Positions 25,550 to 34,781 of a stretch of 64,000 nucleotides of DNA are shown here, piece after piece. The first letter of the stretch is position 1. Every line of letters begins with the position of its first letter. A model generated the notes under the pieces. It was not told where the DNA came from. It made no database searches and saw nothing but the letters and a program-made list of their open reading frames with translations. Where the stretch lies: positions 62,001-126,000 of the forward strand of contig LJHR01000026.1 of assembly GCA_001296005.1 (NCBI GenBank), in the 5' to 3' direction. The DNA is from an alpha proteobacterium AAP38. Lineage in GTDB: Bacteria > Pseudomonadota > Alphaproteobacteria > Azospirillales > Azospirillaceae. The translations under genes and the position numbers were made by a program.

Positions 25550-27541
25550 ATGAAGAAATCTATTCTGCTCGGCGCGACCGCCCTTTTTGCCGTTGGCGCA
25601 CAGGCCCAGACCATCAACTATACCGCCCTTCAGGACGCTTTCGGCCAGCCGGTCACCACCAGCGCCACAGGCAAGCCGCAGGTGGCCTCTGATGCGCCGG
25701 CTGCGTTACGCATCATCACTGCGACCGAGATCAAGGCGAGCGGCCTGGACAACCTTCCCGATGTCTTGAACCGCTATAGCGGCATGGACCTTTTGCGCTG
25801 GGGCAGCGGCAGCGCCGATGTGGCCGTCAGGGGCTACAACCAGGGCAGCTACCCGCGTCTGTTGGTCCTGGTCAATGGACGTCAGGTCTATAATGACCAC
25901 TTCGCCATGGTTGTTTGGAACACCATTCCGGTGCAGCTGCCGGAGATCAAGCAGATCGAGATCGTCAAGGGTCCGGTCGGCGCGATCTATGGCTTCAATG
26001 CCGTTGCCGGCGTGGTCAATATCATCACCGTAAACCCGCTTTATGACGAGACAGGGACGGCGACGGTACGCGGCGGTACGGATGGCAAGCGCGAAGCCAA
26101 CATGGTCAAGACGCTGAAGCTGGGCGACCGCGTCGGCGTAAAGCTGTCTGCCGGTTACAAGGAGCAGGATGAGTTCGACAAGGGTAATCTGACCGCTGTC
26201 GAACGTTCACGCCTGACGGGCCCCGAAGCGAACTATGTCTCCCTGTCGGGTCTGACGCAGGTCAGCGACAACATCCAGTGGGGTGTGGAACTGTCGCGGA
26301 GCTATTCCTTCCAGACCAATTACAACACCACCAACAGCTACCTTGCCATCAAGTATGTCGCCGAGTCCGCGAAGACCGATCTGACCATCGATGCGGGCTC
26401 CGTCGGCTTGGTGAACCTCATGGCCTACCGCAACAAGATGGATTTCAACTATCTTGCTTTCGGCGCCTCTGACGTGACAACGACCGTCGTTCAACTGTCC
26501 GATCTTCTTCAGGTCGGGTCTGACCACACGCTGAAGTTCACGGGTGAATATCGGCGCGCCGAAATGGGCCGCTGGCCGACGCCCGGGGCCACGATCGGGT
26601 ATGATGTCTTCGCGGGCTCCACCATGTGGGACTGGAAAGTCTCCGATACGGTGTCGTTCACCAACGCCGTTCGCCTGGACATGTTCAGCCTTGATTATTC
26701 CGGTGGCCTTTCATCGCCCTGGACGCTGGCTGACTACGACCGCGACATGACCAAGATCAGCTACAATAGCGGCCTGGTCTTCAAGCCCGATGCCGTCAAT
26801 ACCCTGCGCGCCACCTTCGGGATGGCCAATCAGCTGCCCAGCCTGCTGGAGCTGGGGGGATATTACGTCGCCGGTGCCATCCCCACCGTCGGCAACCCGG
26901 GTATCGATCCGTCCCGGATCACCAGCTTCGAGCTGGGCTATGACCGCGCCATTGAGGCCATCAATGGCCGCTTCGGCATCACCGCCTATCGTCAGCACAC
27001 GAAGGACCTGAAGACCTTCACGGGTGGTGTGGCCGACCGGGTCACCATCAACAGGGTTCTGACCCAGACGATGGTGAACGCCGGCAGTTCGTCATCCTGG
27101 GGCCTGGAGGCGGACGTGAATGGCGCCCTGGTCGGTGGCTTGACCTACTCCGCCTCTTACACCTGGACGCAGATTGATGATGATCTGACCGTGAACCGGG
27201 GCGCAAATGCGACCCGCCCGATCAAGTTCGAAGACGCGACGCCCGAGCACAAGCTGCGTGGCGGCCTCGGCTGGTCTAAGGACGGCTTCTCGGCTGACCT
27301 GGGCCTGACCTGGCAGTCTGATCGCTATCTGCTGCGCCCGGGCACGGGCACCCTGACTGGTTTCCAGGTACCGACGAAGGTCGACTCCTTCGTCACCGGC
27401 ACGGCGACCGTCGCCTATACCTTCTCCACAGGGACCGAGCTGCGCGCGACCGCATCCGACTTCCTTCGGTCCAGCACCGCTGCAACGGCGGCGCTGGAGA
27501 CCGAACGCCGCCTCTACGTGTCATTGTCGCAGTCGTTCTAA
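25550..27541 (+). CDS. TonB-dependent outer-membrane receptor linked to YfiR-like and MCP genes
   Basis: 663 residues. The signal peptide ends near residue 20 (GAQAQ). The plug (about 45-155) shows LPDVLNRYSGMDLLRWGSG, VRGYNQGSYPRLLVLVNGRQVY and IEIVKGPVGAIYGFNAVAGVVNII. The barrel fills residues ~165-663 and ends in SQSF with a terminal Phe. No classical TonB box is obvious at the N-terminus. The substrate is unknown. Receptors of this group commonly sit beside a DUF4154 protein and a membrane signalling protein in gammaproteobacteria, and this cluster matches that layout with a chemoreceptor in the signalling slot. Confidence 0.9.
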   Translation: MKKSILLGATALFAVGAQAQTINYTALQDAFGQPVTTSATGKPQVASDAPAALRIITATEIKASGLDNLPDVLNRYSGMDLLRWGSGSADVAVRGYNQGSYPRLLVLVNGRQVYNDHFAMVVWNTIPVQLPEIKQIEIVKGPVGAIYGFNAVAGVVNIITVNPLYDETGTATVRGGTDGKREANMVKTLKLGDRVGVKLSAGYKEQDEFDKGNLTAVERSRLTGPEANYVSLSGLTQVSDNIQWGVELSRSYSFQTNYNTTNSYLAIKYVAESAKTDLTIDAGSVGLVNLMAYRNKMDFNYLAFGASDVTTTVVQLSDLLQVGSDHTLKFTGEYRRAEMGRWPTPGATIGYDVFAGSTMWDWKVSDTVSFTNAVRLDMFSLDYSGGLSSPWTLADYDRDMTKISYNSGLVFKPDAVNTLRATFGMANQLPSLLELGGYYVAGAIPTVGNPGIDPSRITSFELGYDRAIEAINGRFGITAYRQHTKDLKTFTGGVADRVTINRVLTQTMVNAGSSSSWGLEADVNGALVGGLTYSASYTWTQIDDDLTVNRGANATRPIKFEDATPEHKLRGGLGWSKDGFSADLGLTWQSDRYLLRPGTGTLTGFQVPTKVDSFVTGTATVAYTFSTGTELRATASDFLRSSTAATAALETERRLYVSLSQSF

Positions 27542-27548
27542 CAGCTTG

Positions 27549-27588
27549 TCAGGCTGGATTTCCTGGGTCACCGGGAAGTCCAGCCTGA
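27549..27588 (+). repeat. Intercistronic hairpin
   Basis: TCAGGCTGGA pairs perfectly with TCCAGCCTGA, with a further TTTCC/GGGAA extension and a 9-base loop, 8 bp after the receptor stop. There is no U run, so it is more likely an RNA-stabilising or partial attenuator hairpin between the receptor and the MCP gene than a terminator. Confidence 0.55.
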
Positions 27589-27642
27589 GATTGGTTGGCC
27601 GTAAATACGTTCGTATGAACCGATCCAGAAGGAACTGGCTGA

Positions 27643-29343
27643 ATGTTATCTGAGATATTCTCCCGGTTGGACCGGTTGTCACTGCTGGCAAAGCTGATGA
27701 CCGGCCCCGTGGTCGCCGCACTTGCCATGCTGGTGCTGGGCGGCATCTCCATTGTCGAACTTCGTTCTCAGGCGGCGGAAACCCGCGTGCTGGTGGATGA
27801 GAAACTGGCGCGTGCCGCGGAAATGCAGAGTTTGGTCACGGAGCTGAAAGGCAGCCTGGGCTCGGCCTATTTTGCTGTCCTGTCTGTGGCGGGTGGCAAT
27901 CCGGCGGCCGGGGCTATCAAGGAACTTGAGAGCGTTAAGGCCGCTATCGCGAAAGAGGCAAAGCGGCTGGAGTCCATTTCTGCGAACATCGTCGACCCAG
28001 CCTTGAAGGCAGCGGTCAAAAGCTCGGCGACGGAGTTGGAGGGATTTAGCGGCGCCGTCGATGTTGTGTCGACCATGCTTGAGGTCGATCTGGCCACAGC
28101 GGCCGGCGCGGTCCTGCCCTTCAATGAGAAGGTTCAAACCATCGTGCTGGCGCTGGATAAGGCTGCGGCCCAGATCCAGGCCGATGCCCGTGCCAGTGTT
28201 GAGCGCCAAGCTCAAAGTGCTGTGACGGCCTCATGGCTTCTGGTTGTCGGCCTCTTGATTGCCCTGGCAATCGTGTCGCTGCTGGTGTTCTTCATCACCC
28301 GTCTGGTCCGCAATGGGATTGATGGGATCGCACAGGCGATGGGCAGGCTTGCCGCCAACGACCTGACCGTCGATCCTGCGCCGCTGGTCCGAGAAGACGA
28401 GTTGAACAGCCTTGTCGATGGCCTGTTCTCGTTCAAGAACGCTCTGCAGGAGGCCTCACGCCTTTCGGCTGAACGGATCGAGGCGGACAACCGCGCCCGG
28501 CAGGCGCTTCTGGCGCTGGCGGACAGTTTCGAAGCTACGGTGCTGGGTTCCGTCCGCACGGTGGGTGACACGGCGGGTACGGTGTTGAGCGAAGCGGAAC
28601 GTCTGGGCTTGGTGGCAGAGGACGGACGGACCGCCGCCAGCCACGTCTCCCGCGCCGCCGAAAGTTCGGATCAGGGCGTGCAGTCGGTCGCCAGCGCTGC
28701 GGAAGAACTGGCCGTCAGCTTCAACGATGTCGCCCGTCAGGTGGAAGGCGTCACAGGCAGCACGCGCCAGGCCTCTGCGGCGGTTGAACGGTCCGACGGC
28801 CTTGTCCGCAATCTCAGCAGCGAGGCCGAGGGCATCAAGAATGTCGTCGACCTGATCTCCGCCATCGCCAGCCAGACCAATCTGCTGGCGCTGAACGCGA
28901 CCATTGAGGCAGCTCGCGCCGGTGAGGCCGGCAAAGGTTTCGCCGTCGTGGCATCGGAGGTCAAGCAGCTGGCCGGTCAGACCGCGAAGGCAACCGAAGA
29001 GATTGAGCGTCGGATCAGTGCCGTTCGCCACGCCGCCAACGCCGTCGTCGGCGCCCTGACCGAAATCACCGACCGGATCGGCGACGTGTCCAGCGTCAGC
29101 ACGACGGTAGCGGCGGCGGTGGAACAGCAACGGATGGCGACCCAGGAAATCGCACGCTCGGTGCAGTCCGCCTCCACTGCCAGCCGTGAGGCCGCCAGCG
29201 AGGTGCAGTCATTGGCACAGGTGGCCGCCGGCACCGGTGACGCCGCCCGTGGTCTGCGCGAGGCGGCAACAGGGCTGACCAACGGGGCCGCCCGCCTGCG
29301 TCAAGAGGTGGATGGCTTCCTGCAGCGGGTCCGCGCCGGCTGA
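27643..29343 (+). CDS. Methyl-accepting chemotaxis protein
   Basis: 566 residues. TM1 ~20-42, a periplasmic helical domain (~43-195, four-helix-bundle-like, rich in Ala, Glu and Lys), TM2 ~195-218, HAMP (~219-275: [20 protein letters not shown]) and the signalling domain with the invariant hairpin tip [20 protein letters not shown] and [18 protein letters not shown]. It should signal through CheW/CheA to the flagellar motor or another Che system; no che genes are in the window. Lying 101 bp after the receptor gene on the same strand, it may report receptor occupancy through the YfiR-like protein. Confidence 0.93.
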   Translation: MLSEIFSRLDRLSLLAKLMTGPVVAALAMLVLGGISIVELRSQAAETRVLVDEKLARAAEMQSLVTELKGSLGSAYFAVLSVAGGNPAAGAIKELESVKAAIAKEAKRLESISANIVDPALKAAVKSSATELEGFSGAVDVVSTMLEVDLATAAGAVLPFNEKVQTIVLALDKAAAQIQADARASVERQAQSAVTASWLLVVGLLIALAIVSLLVFFITRLVRNGIDGIAQAMGRLAANDLTVDPAPLVREDELNSLVDGLFSFKNALQEASRLSAERIEADNRARQALLALADSFEATVLGSVRTVGDTAGTVLSEAERLGLVAEDGRTAASHVSRAAESSDQGVQSVASAAEELAVSFNDVARQVEGVTGSTRQASAAVERSDGLVRNLSSEAEGIKNVVDLISAIASQTNLLALNATIEAARAGEAGKGFAVVASEVKQLAGQTAKATEEIERRISAVRHAANAVVGALTEITDRIGDVSSVSTTVAAAVEQQRMATQEIARSVQSASTASREAASEVQSLAQVAAGTGDAARGLREAATGLTNGAARLRQEVDGFLQRVRAG

Positions 29344-29363
29344 TCGGGGGCCAAACGGCCAAC

Positions 29364-29396
29364 AAAAAAGGGCGCTCCCTGTGGAGCGCCCTTTTC
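29364..29396. terminator. Bidirectional intrinsic terminator
   Basis: A 9-bp stem (GGGCGCTCC / GGAGCGCCC) with a 4-base loop, flanked by an A run on the left and TTTT on the right. It serves the convergent MCP and NlpC/P60 genes. Confidence 0.88.
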
Positions 29397-29412
29397 GTTT
29401 CTGTACAGCCGG

Positions 29413-30267
29413 TTAGCCCGGTCGCTTGACGGCATTGATGCCCTTAGCCCCTGCCCGCGCCACCACATCGGCCAGCGGTTCGGCCACTACCGCCATGTGG
29501 AAGGCGTTGGCATGCAGCAGGGTGGTGGCGTCCTTCATGATGCCGACATGGCCGGGGAAGAACACCAGATCGCCCCGGCGATACTCCACGCCCACCCCAT
29601 CGGCGGAGATCAGGGCACCGACCGAAGCCGCCTGCTGATCGCTGTCGCGCGGGCAATCGACCCCGGCGGCCAGCAGGGCCAGTTGCACCAGTCCGGAACA
29701 ATCGATGCCAATGCTGGTGCGTCCGCCCCAGAGATAGGGCGTGCCCACAAACCGTTCCGCCACGGCCACAAAGTCCGATGCATAATCATCCACGGGCGCC
29801 AGATGGCGTGCATGCACCCAGCCACCGCTCTCGACCTGGCACCAGTCACCCTGGTTGCCCGTCACGACGACGCAGGCACCCATCGGCAACAGGTCCAGAA
29901 ATGGCAGCTTCAGGTCAGCCTCGGGCTGCAAAAAGGTCCGAAGGGCCGTAACCTTGTGCGTGGCCTCTGTCAGCCCGGCTTCCAGCGCCTCAACCCGTAG
30001 CCAGCCGACATAGCCATCGGTTTCATTCTGGCCCCAGGCCCAGCCATCATGCTCGTCCAGCACGGTGAAGCCTTCACCCAGCAGCAACTCGGTGGATTGC
30101 CGCGCCTCGAAGGACGGCTTCTCCTTCAGGGCGGTGAAGCCGCTGTTTATCTGGCAGGGCACACCATCGATGAAACGGGCGGCGGTCACACGGCCACGCA
30201 GATAGCTGGCGGCAAGGTCATCCCGGAAGGGATGGATACGGGGGTCGAGCTTTTCTTGGTCGGTCAT
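29413..30267 (-). CDS. NlpC/P60 cell-wall peptidase with SH3-like domains
   Basis: 284 residues. Residues ~25-160 hold two bacterial SH3-like segments (ELLLGEGFTVLDEHDGWAWG and a second ending GDWCQVESGGWVHARHL). The C40 peptidase domain follows: Cys190 in GIDCSGLVQL, His240 in FPGHVGIM, and His252 in LLHANAFH, the expected triad. It should cut gamma-D-Glu-diamino-acid bonds in peptidoglycan peptides, as dipeptidyl-peptidase VI does. No signal peptide is present, so it probably acts in the cytoplasm on recycled muropeptides. Its ATG overlaps the stop of the upstream regulator (ATGA). Confidence 0.9.
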   Translation of the reverse strand: MTDQEKLDPRIHPFRDDLAASYLRGRVTAARFIDGVPCQINSGFTALKEKPSFEARQSTELLLGEGFTVLDEHDGWAWGQNETDGYVGWLRVEALEAGLTEATHKVTALRTFLQPEADLKLPFLDLLPMGACVVVTGNQGDWCQVESGGWVHARHLAPVDDYASDFVAVAERFVGTPYLWGGRTSIGIDCSGLVQLALLAAGVDCPRDSDQQAASVGALISADGVGVEYRRGDLVFFPGHVGIMKDATTLLHANAFHMAVVAEPLADVVARAGAKGINAVKRPG

Positions 30268-30710
30268 GCCGAAGGGGCCAGGGCTTCCGTACGGGCGCCA
30301 TCCACCATCACGGGTGGGACGACACCACTGATATCCAGGGCGGGATCGGCAACGATCCCGCCTTCCTCACCGACCGGGGGCGCCTTTTCCGCATCGATCA
30401 CCATCTGGCCGAATTCAGCCAGGAAGACGGACCCTTTGACAGTCCGCTGGACCAGCACGTTACGGCGATCCTCCTGATCGCGCTTGCGCTTGATGTAGCC
30501 CAGCCGGCCCAGCCGGTCCAGCGCGCGCGTGATAGCGGGCTTTGACACGTTCAGGGTCGCGGCCAGCCCGCGCACCGTGTGCGGCGGCGGCGTCAGAAAC
30601 ACGGTGAGCAACAGCGCCAGCTGCCGTGCGGACAGGTCAGGCCCATCCTTGCGCACGCTGGCGACCAATGCGCGTCGCCACAGTTGCAGCGCCTCTAGGT
30701 TACGTGACAT
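30264..30710 (-). CDS. MarR-like winged-helix regulator
   Basis: 148 residues from the ATG at 30710; an upstream ATG at 30770 would add a Gly/Arg-rich leader that looks artificial. The DNA-binding part is LSARQLALLLTVFLTPPPHTVRGLAATLNVSKPAITRALDRLGRLGYIKRKRDQEDRR (residues ~30-85), with a recognition helix and a basic wing. The C-terminal ~40 residues are Pro/Val-rich and not family-typical. Translation is coupled to the NlpC/P60 gene downstream, so it may regulate that hydrolase or a nearby pathway. The SD is weak. Confidence 0.8.
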   Translation of the reverse strand: MSRNLEALQLWRRALVASVRKDGPDLSARQLALLLTVFLTPPPHTVRGLAATLNVSKPAITRALDRLGRLGYIKRKRDQEDRRNVLVQRTVKGSVFLAEFGQMVIDAEKAPPVGEEGGIVADPALDISGVVPPVMVDGARTEALAPSA

Positions 30711-30826
30711 GCCCCGCCCCCCGAACCCGCGTCCCATACCCGGCACCATGCGACATCCGCAGCCGGGCACGGGAAGCGAGTGTGCCGAAGATCAGGCCCT
30801 TCGGCAAGCCGGGACAGCAAGGATTG

Positions 30827-32212
30827 TTACTGTTTCGAACCAAAACGGTTAGCGATCACCGCGAACATGGCGCGCAAGGTCATGGCCTCACCCCCTTCCG
30901 GGCGGCCCGGACGGTTGGACTGGTTCCAGGAAAACAGGTCGACATGGGCCCAAACCGTGTCCTTTGACACGAACTGTTCCAGATACAGCGCCGCCGTAAT
31001 GGCGCCCGCCATGCCGCCGCCGGGCGCGTTGTTCAGATCGGCAATCTTGCTGTCCAGCTGCGCGCGGTAGCCCTGCCAAAGCGGCAGGCGCCACAGCGGA
31101 TCGTCCGTGGCGGTACCTGCGACCAGGATTTCCGACGCCAGCGCGTCATTGTTGGAGAAAAGCGCCGGCAGGTCGGGCCCCAGCGCCACCCGCGCCGCAC
31201 CCGTCAGGGTCGCGAAATCCAGCAGCAGGGCCGGCTTCTCGCTGTCGGCCTCGGCCAGGGCATCGCACAGGATCAGGCGGCCCTCGGCGTCGGTATTGCC
31301 GATCTCCACCGTCAGGCCCTTGCGGGTGGGGATGATGTCCATGGGGCGGAAGGCGTTGCCGGCAATGGAATTCTCCACCGCCGGGACCAGCACGCGCAGC
31401 CGCACCGGCAGCTTCGCCGCCATGATCAGCCGCGCCAGACCCAGTGCATGCGCGGCCCCACCCATATCCTTCTTCATCAACAGCATGCCGGTGGACGGCT
31501 TGATATCCAGACCGCCGGTATCAAAGCACACGCCCTTGCCGACCAGCGTCACCAGCGGGTGCGCCGCGTCACCCCAGCGCAATTCGATCAGGCGCGGCGG
31601 GCGCGCGGCGGCGCGGCCCACGGCATGGATCATGGGATAATTCTGGGTCAGCAGATCATCACCGACGATGGCGCTGAAGGTGGCACCAAACTCCGCCGCC
31701 AGTTTCTGCGCGGCCTCAGCCAGTTGCGGCGGCCCCATATCCTCGCACGGCGTGTTCACCAGATCACGGACCAGGAAGGCCGCCTTGGCAAACCGTTCCA
31801 CCGCCGCGGCATCGGCCTTGGCCGGCAGGACAAGGCTGGCAAATTCCTTGGAGGACTTCTTGTAGCGGGTGAACTGATACGTCGCCAGGACCCAGCCCGT
31901 GGCCACCGCCGTGGCCGTGTCGGCGTCCAGATCGGCCTCAATCGCGTAGGAGCCGGCGGGCAGGCTGCCCGGCAGACCGGCCAGCGACCAGATATCGATC
32001 CGGTCGGCCACCCCGGCCAGCACCCGCGCAATCTGTCCATCGGCGCCCGGCAAGATGGCCGTGGCGCCGGGGGCGGCCTTGAAGCCCAGACGCTTCACCC
32101 AGGCGGCATCCGCCGGGGACGCGGCGGCCAGCCAGGCATCCAGCCCGGCCTTGGTCACCAGCGTCAGGGGAACGGTATCGGCAGCGGCGGCGGTCAAGAG
32201 ATGGTCGATCAC
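30827..32212 (-). CDS. Leucyl aminopeptidase family (M17) metallopeptidase
   Basis: 461 residues. A cytoplasmic dizinc aminopeptidase that removes N-terminal residues from peptides. The catalytic half shows LVGKGVCFDTGGLDIKPS, MLLMKKDMGGAAHALGLA and the signature NTDAEGRLIL, holding the metal-binding Asp and Glu and the catalytic Lys/Arg. The N-terminal ~160 residues form the variable domain. I place the start at the GTG at 32212 because AAGGACGAG sits just upstream; an ATG at 32272 adds an unrelated leader. It resembles the shorter PepA-like branch. Divergent from the GST gene. Confidence 0.92.
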   Translation of the reverse strand: MIDHLLTAAAADTVPLTLVTKAGLDAWLAAASPADAAWVKRLGFKAAPGATAILPGADGQIARVLAGVADRIDIWSLAGLPGSLPAGSYAIEADLDADTATAVATGWVLATYQFTRYKKSSKEFASLVLPAKADAAAVERFAKAAFLVRDLVNTPCEDMGPPQLAEAAQKLAAEFGATFSAIVGDDLLTQNYPMIHAVGRAAARPPRLIELRWGDAAHPLVTLVGKGVCFDTGGLDIKPSTGMLLMKKDMGGAAHALGLARLIMAAKLPVRLRVLVPAVENSIAGNAFRPMDIIPTRKGLTVEIGNTDAEGRLILCDALAEADSEKPALLLDFATLTGAARVALGPDLPALFSNNDALASEILVAGTATDDPLWRLPLWQGYRAQLDSKIADLNNAPGGGMAGAITAALYLEQFVSKDTVWAHVDLFSWNQSNRPGRPEGGEAMTLRAMFAVIANRFGSKQ

Positions 32213-32350
32213 GAAATCTCGTCCTTGGGCTGTAGCGGTCGTGCATGGGTGCCGCGATTGTCCCCGTGCCAAGTTGGGGCTTTGCGGTCATTCGCCAACA
32301 GCCCTACTCTCCCGTCCTCCTCTCCGCAACGGTGAAGCAGAGCCAACGCG

Positions 32351-33019
32351 ATGTCCGACAGAAACTCCGCCCCCCTTACGCTGGTCATGGGCAACAAGGC
32401 CTATTCATCCTGGTCGCTGCGCCCCTGGTTGGCCCTGCGCCATGCCGGCGCCGACTTCGCGGAGGTGGTGGTGCCGCTGCGCCAGCCTGAAACCAAGGCC
32501 ACGCTGCTGTCCTTTGCCCCCAGCGGCAAGGCGCCGTCACTGCGCCACGGCGATCTGGTGGTCTGGGACAGCCTGGCCATCTGCGAATATGTGAATGAGC
32601 TGTTCCCGGCGGCACAGCTCTGGCCCGCCGACGCATCGGTGCGGGCCGTGGCCCGCGCGGTGTCGGCGGAGATGCATTCGGGGTTCCCGGACCTGCGGAA
32701 GAACCTGTTCATGGATGTGCGCAGCCGCTTTGACCGGCCCGACCGCGTGGCGGCGGCCCAGGCCGATATCGACCGGGTCCAGGCCATCTGGACCGACTGC
32801 CGCGCCCGATTCGGCGCGGCTGGCCCGTTCCTGTTCGGCGCCTTCAGCATTGCCGACGCTATGTTCGCGCCTGTTGCCACCCGGTTGCGCAGCTGGAACG
32901 TACCGCTGGACCCTGTATCTGCTGCCTATGTTGAAACCATCCACACCATGCCCGCCATGGTGGACTGGGTCGATGCGGCGAAGGCGGAGCCCTGGATGGT
33001 GCAATTCGACGGGATGTGA
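32351..33019 (+). CDS. Glutathione S-transferase family protein
   Basis: 222 residues, the usual cytosolic GST length. An N-terminal thioredoxin-like domain (LVMGNKAYSSWSLRPWLALR) carries a Ser-rich catalytic loop; the cis-Pro/Ser glutathione-binding segment KAPSLRHGDLVVWDSLAIC lies around residue 55-75 and an all-helical domain follows. Probable glutathione conjugation or isomerisation; the substrate cannot be read. It stands alone between the M17 peptidase and the binding-protein gene. Confidence 0.88.
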   Translation: MSDRNSAPLTLVMGNKAYSSWSLRPWLALRHAGADFAEVVVPLRQPETKATLLSFAPSGKAPSLRHGDLVVWDSLAICEYVNELFPAAQLWPADASVRAVARAVSAEMHSGFPDLRKNLFMDVRSRFDRPDRVAAAQADIDRVQAIWTDCRARFGAAGPFLFGAFSIADAMFAPVATRLRSWNVPLDPVSAAYVETIHTMPAMVDWVDAAKAEPWMVQFDGM

Positions 33020-33125
33020 CATCACCAGATTTACCCCGTTCGGCCTATTGCTTTGGTGTGTAACTTGCCGGACAGTGCACGGCCTGCTTCGGAGCATGGT
33101 TTCTTCAGTCTGAACGGGGTCTGGT

Positions 33126-34727
33126 TTGGCGGGACCGGGTTTTCTGAACACCGTGCGGGGGCTGCTGCTGGCGGCGCTGGTCGCATCGGTACCGGTCACG
33201 GCCATTGCCGCCGACCTGCGTCTGGGCGTCATGAACCTTGCGCAAAGCACCGATCCGCATGTCGGTGCCAACCGCAACGAATATATGCTGCATGATCAGG
33301 TCTATGAGGGGCTGGCGCAGGCCGACGCACGGTTCCAGCCCTCGCCCCGGCTGGCCGAAAGCTGGGAGATGCAGTCCGATGGGTCCTGGCTGTTCCGCCT
33401 GCGCCGGGATGTGCGGTTCCAGAATGGCCGACCGCTGACCCCGCGTGACGTGATCTACAGTTTCTGCCGCACGGGCAAGGTCGGACCGGAACCGCGCCCC
33501 TTCGCCGCACGGCTGGCAGAGGTTGCATCGGTGACGGCCCCGGACGCGCACAGCATCCTGGTGCGGCACCGCAGCAAGGTCACCATCTTCCCCAGCGATG
33601 TCGCCAATATCCCCATCATCCCCGCCCCCGGCGAGCCCAGCAGCCGCGCGCCTGTCAGCTACAGCGCGGAAGGCTGTGCGGCCTTCACCGACTGGCTTGA
33701 TGATGGAAAATTCGGGTCCGCCGGCTCGCGGGCGGGCACCGGCCCGTTCCGGCTGGTCAGTTTCGGGGACAAGGAAATCCTGCTGGAACGCAATCCCGAC
33801 TATTGGGGCCGGTCGGCGGATTGGGACCATGTCCGGCTGATCCGACTGGCCGAGAATGAGCGCGTGCCCGCCATGCTGGAGGGGCGGATCGACGTGCTGG
33901 ACGGGGTATCACTGGAAGCCCTGCCCTTCTTCGCCAGCCAGCAGGCTATGCAGGTCGTGGAAGGGCCGTCCGCCGCCGTCACCTATCTTCAATCCAATCA
34001 GCATGTGCCGGGCGACGGCAGCGCCAACAGGTTCCGGGATGTGCGCGTGCGCCGCGCCCTGATGCTGGCCATTCCGGCCCGGCTGCTGGCCGACCGGATC
34101 GTTCCCGGCTATGGCACGGCGACGGGCCAGATGGCCATGCAAGGCATGGCGGGCTACACGCCGGGTATTCCCGACGATGTCTATGATCCGCAGGAAGCCA
34201 AACGCCTTCTGGCCGAGGCGGGACTGGCCGGCGGTTTCGACACGACCCTGATGGTCACGCCCCTGCAATCCAAGATCGGCGACGCCATCGCCTATTTCCT
34301 GGACAAGGTGGGGGTGCGCGTCAAGGTGCAGGTCGAACCGATGGAACGCTACATCGAACGGCTGCGCACCGGCGATTTTCAGCTGTTCTATGGCGGCTGG
34401 ATTTTCAATCCGGCCAATATGCCGGACTCGCTGCGGGCCCTGCTGGGCACCAGCAGCGGCGGACCCAGCCGGGGCGCCCATAATTATGCCGGCTACTGCA
34501 ACGCCGATATCGACCGCCTGCTGCGGGCAGCCCTGGGGGAACCTGATCCCACCAAACGGGACAGCATGCTGCAATCGGCAACCCGCGCCTTCTTCGACGA
34601 TGTCGCCTGGATCCCCGTGATGCATGCCCAGGGCCGGTGGGTGGTACGCAAGGGCGTAAAGCTGGACCCGCGCCTGGACCGGCTGCTTCTGGCGAGCGAG
34701 ATCAGGCTGGAAACTGCAACCCGTTGA
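33126..34727 (+). CDS. Oligopeptide/dipeptide-type ABC substrate-binding protein (SBP family 5)
   Basis: 533 residues from a TTG start (33126), with no ATG in a better place. A signal peptide (GLLLAALVASVPVTAIAA) precedes the mature protein; there is no lipobox, so it is soluble. The family 5 pattern is clear: ADLRLGVMNLAQSTDPHVG, then RLAESWEMQSDGSWLFRLRRDVRFQNG and LLERNPDYWG further on. These proteins capture peptides, nickel complexes or opines for an ABC importer. No permease or ATPase genes follow, so it is an orphan here or works with a distant transporter. Confidence 0.85.
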   Translation: MAGPGFLNTVRGLLLAALVASVPVTAIAADLRLGVMNLAQSTDPHVGANRNEYMLHDQVYEGLAQADARFQPSPRLAESWEMQSDGSWLFRLRRDVRFQNGRPLTPRDVIYSFCRTGKVGPEPRPFAARLAEVASVTAPDAHSILVRHRSKVTIFPSDVANIPIIPAPGEPSSRAPVSYSAEGCAAFTDWLDDGKFGSAGSRAGTGPFRLVSFGDKEILLERNPDYWGRSADWDHVRLIRLAENERVPAMLEGRIDVLDGVSLEALPFFASQQAMQVVEGPSAAVTYLQSNQHVPGDGSANRFRDVRVRRALMLAIPARLLADRIVPGYGTATGQMAMQGMAGYTPGIPDDVYDPQEAKRLLAEAGLAGGFDTTLMVTPLQSKIGDAIAYFLDKVGVRVKVQVEPMERYIERLRTGDFQLFYGGWIFNPANMPDSLRALLGTSSGGPSRGAHNYAGYCNADIDRLLRAALGEPDPTKRDSMLQSATRAFFDDVAWIPVMHAQGRWVVRKGVKLDPRLDRLLLASEIRLETATR

Positions 34728-34781
34728 CGCTGGCGCCCAACATTCTACACTACGCCCGGACAAACGGGGGTAAGGGCGCTG

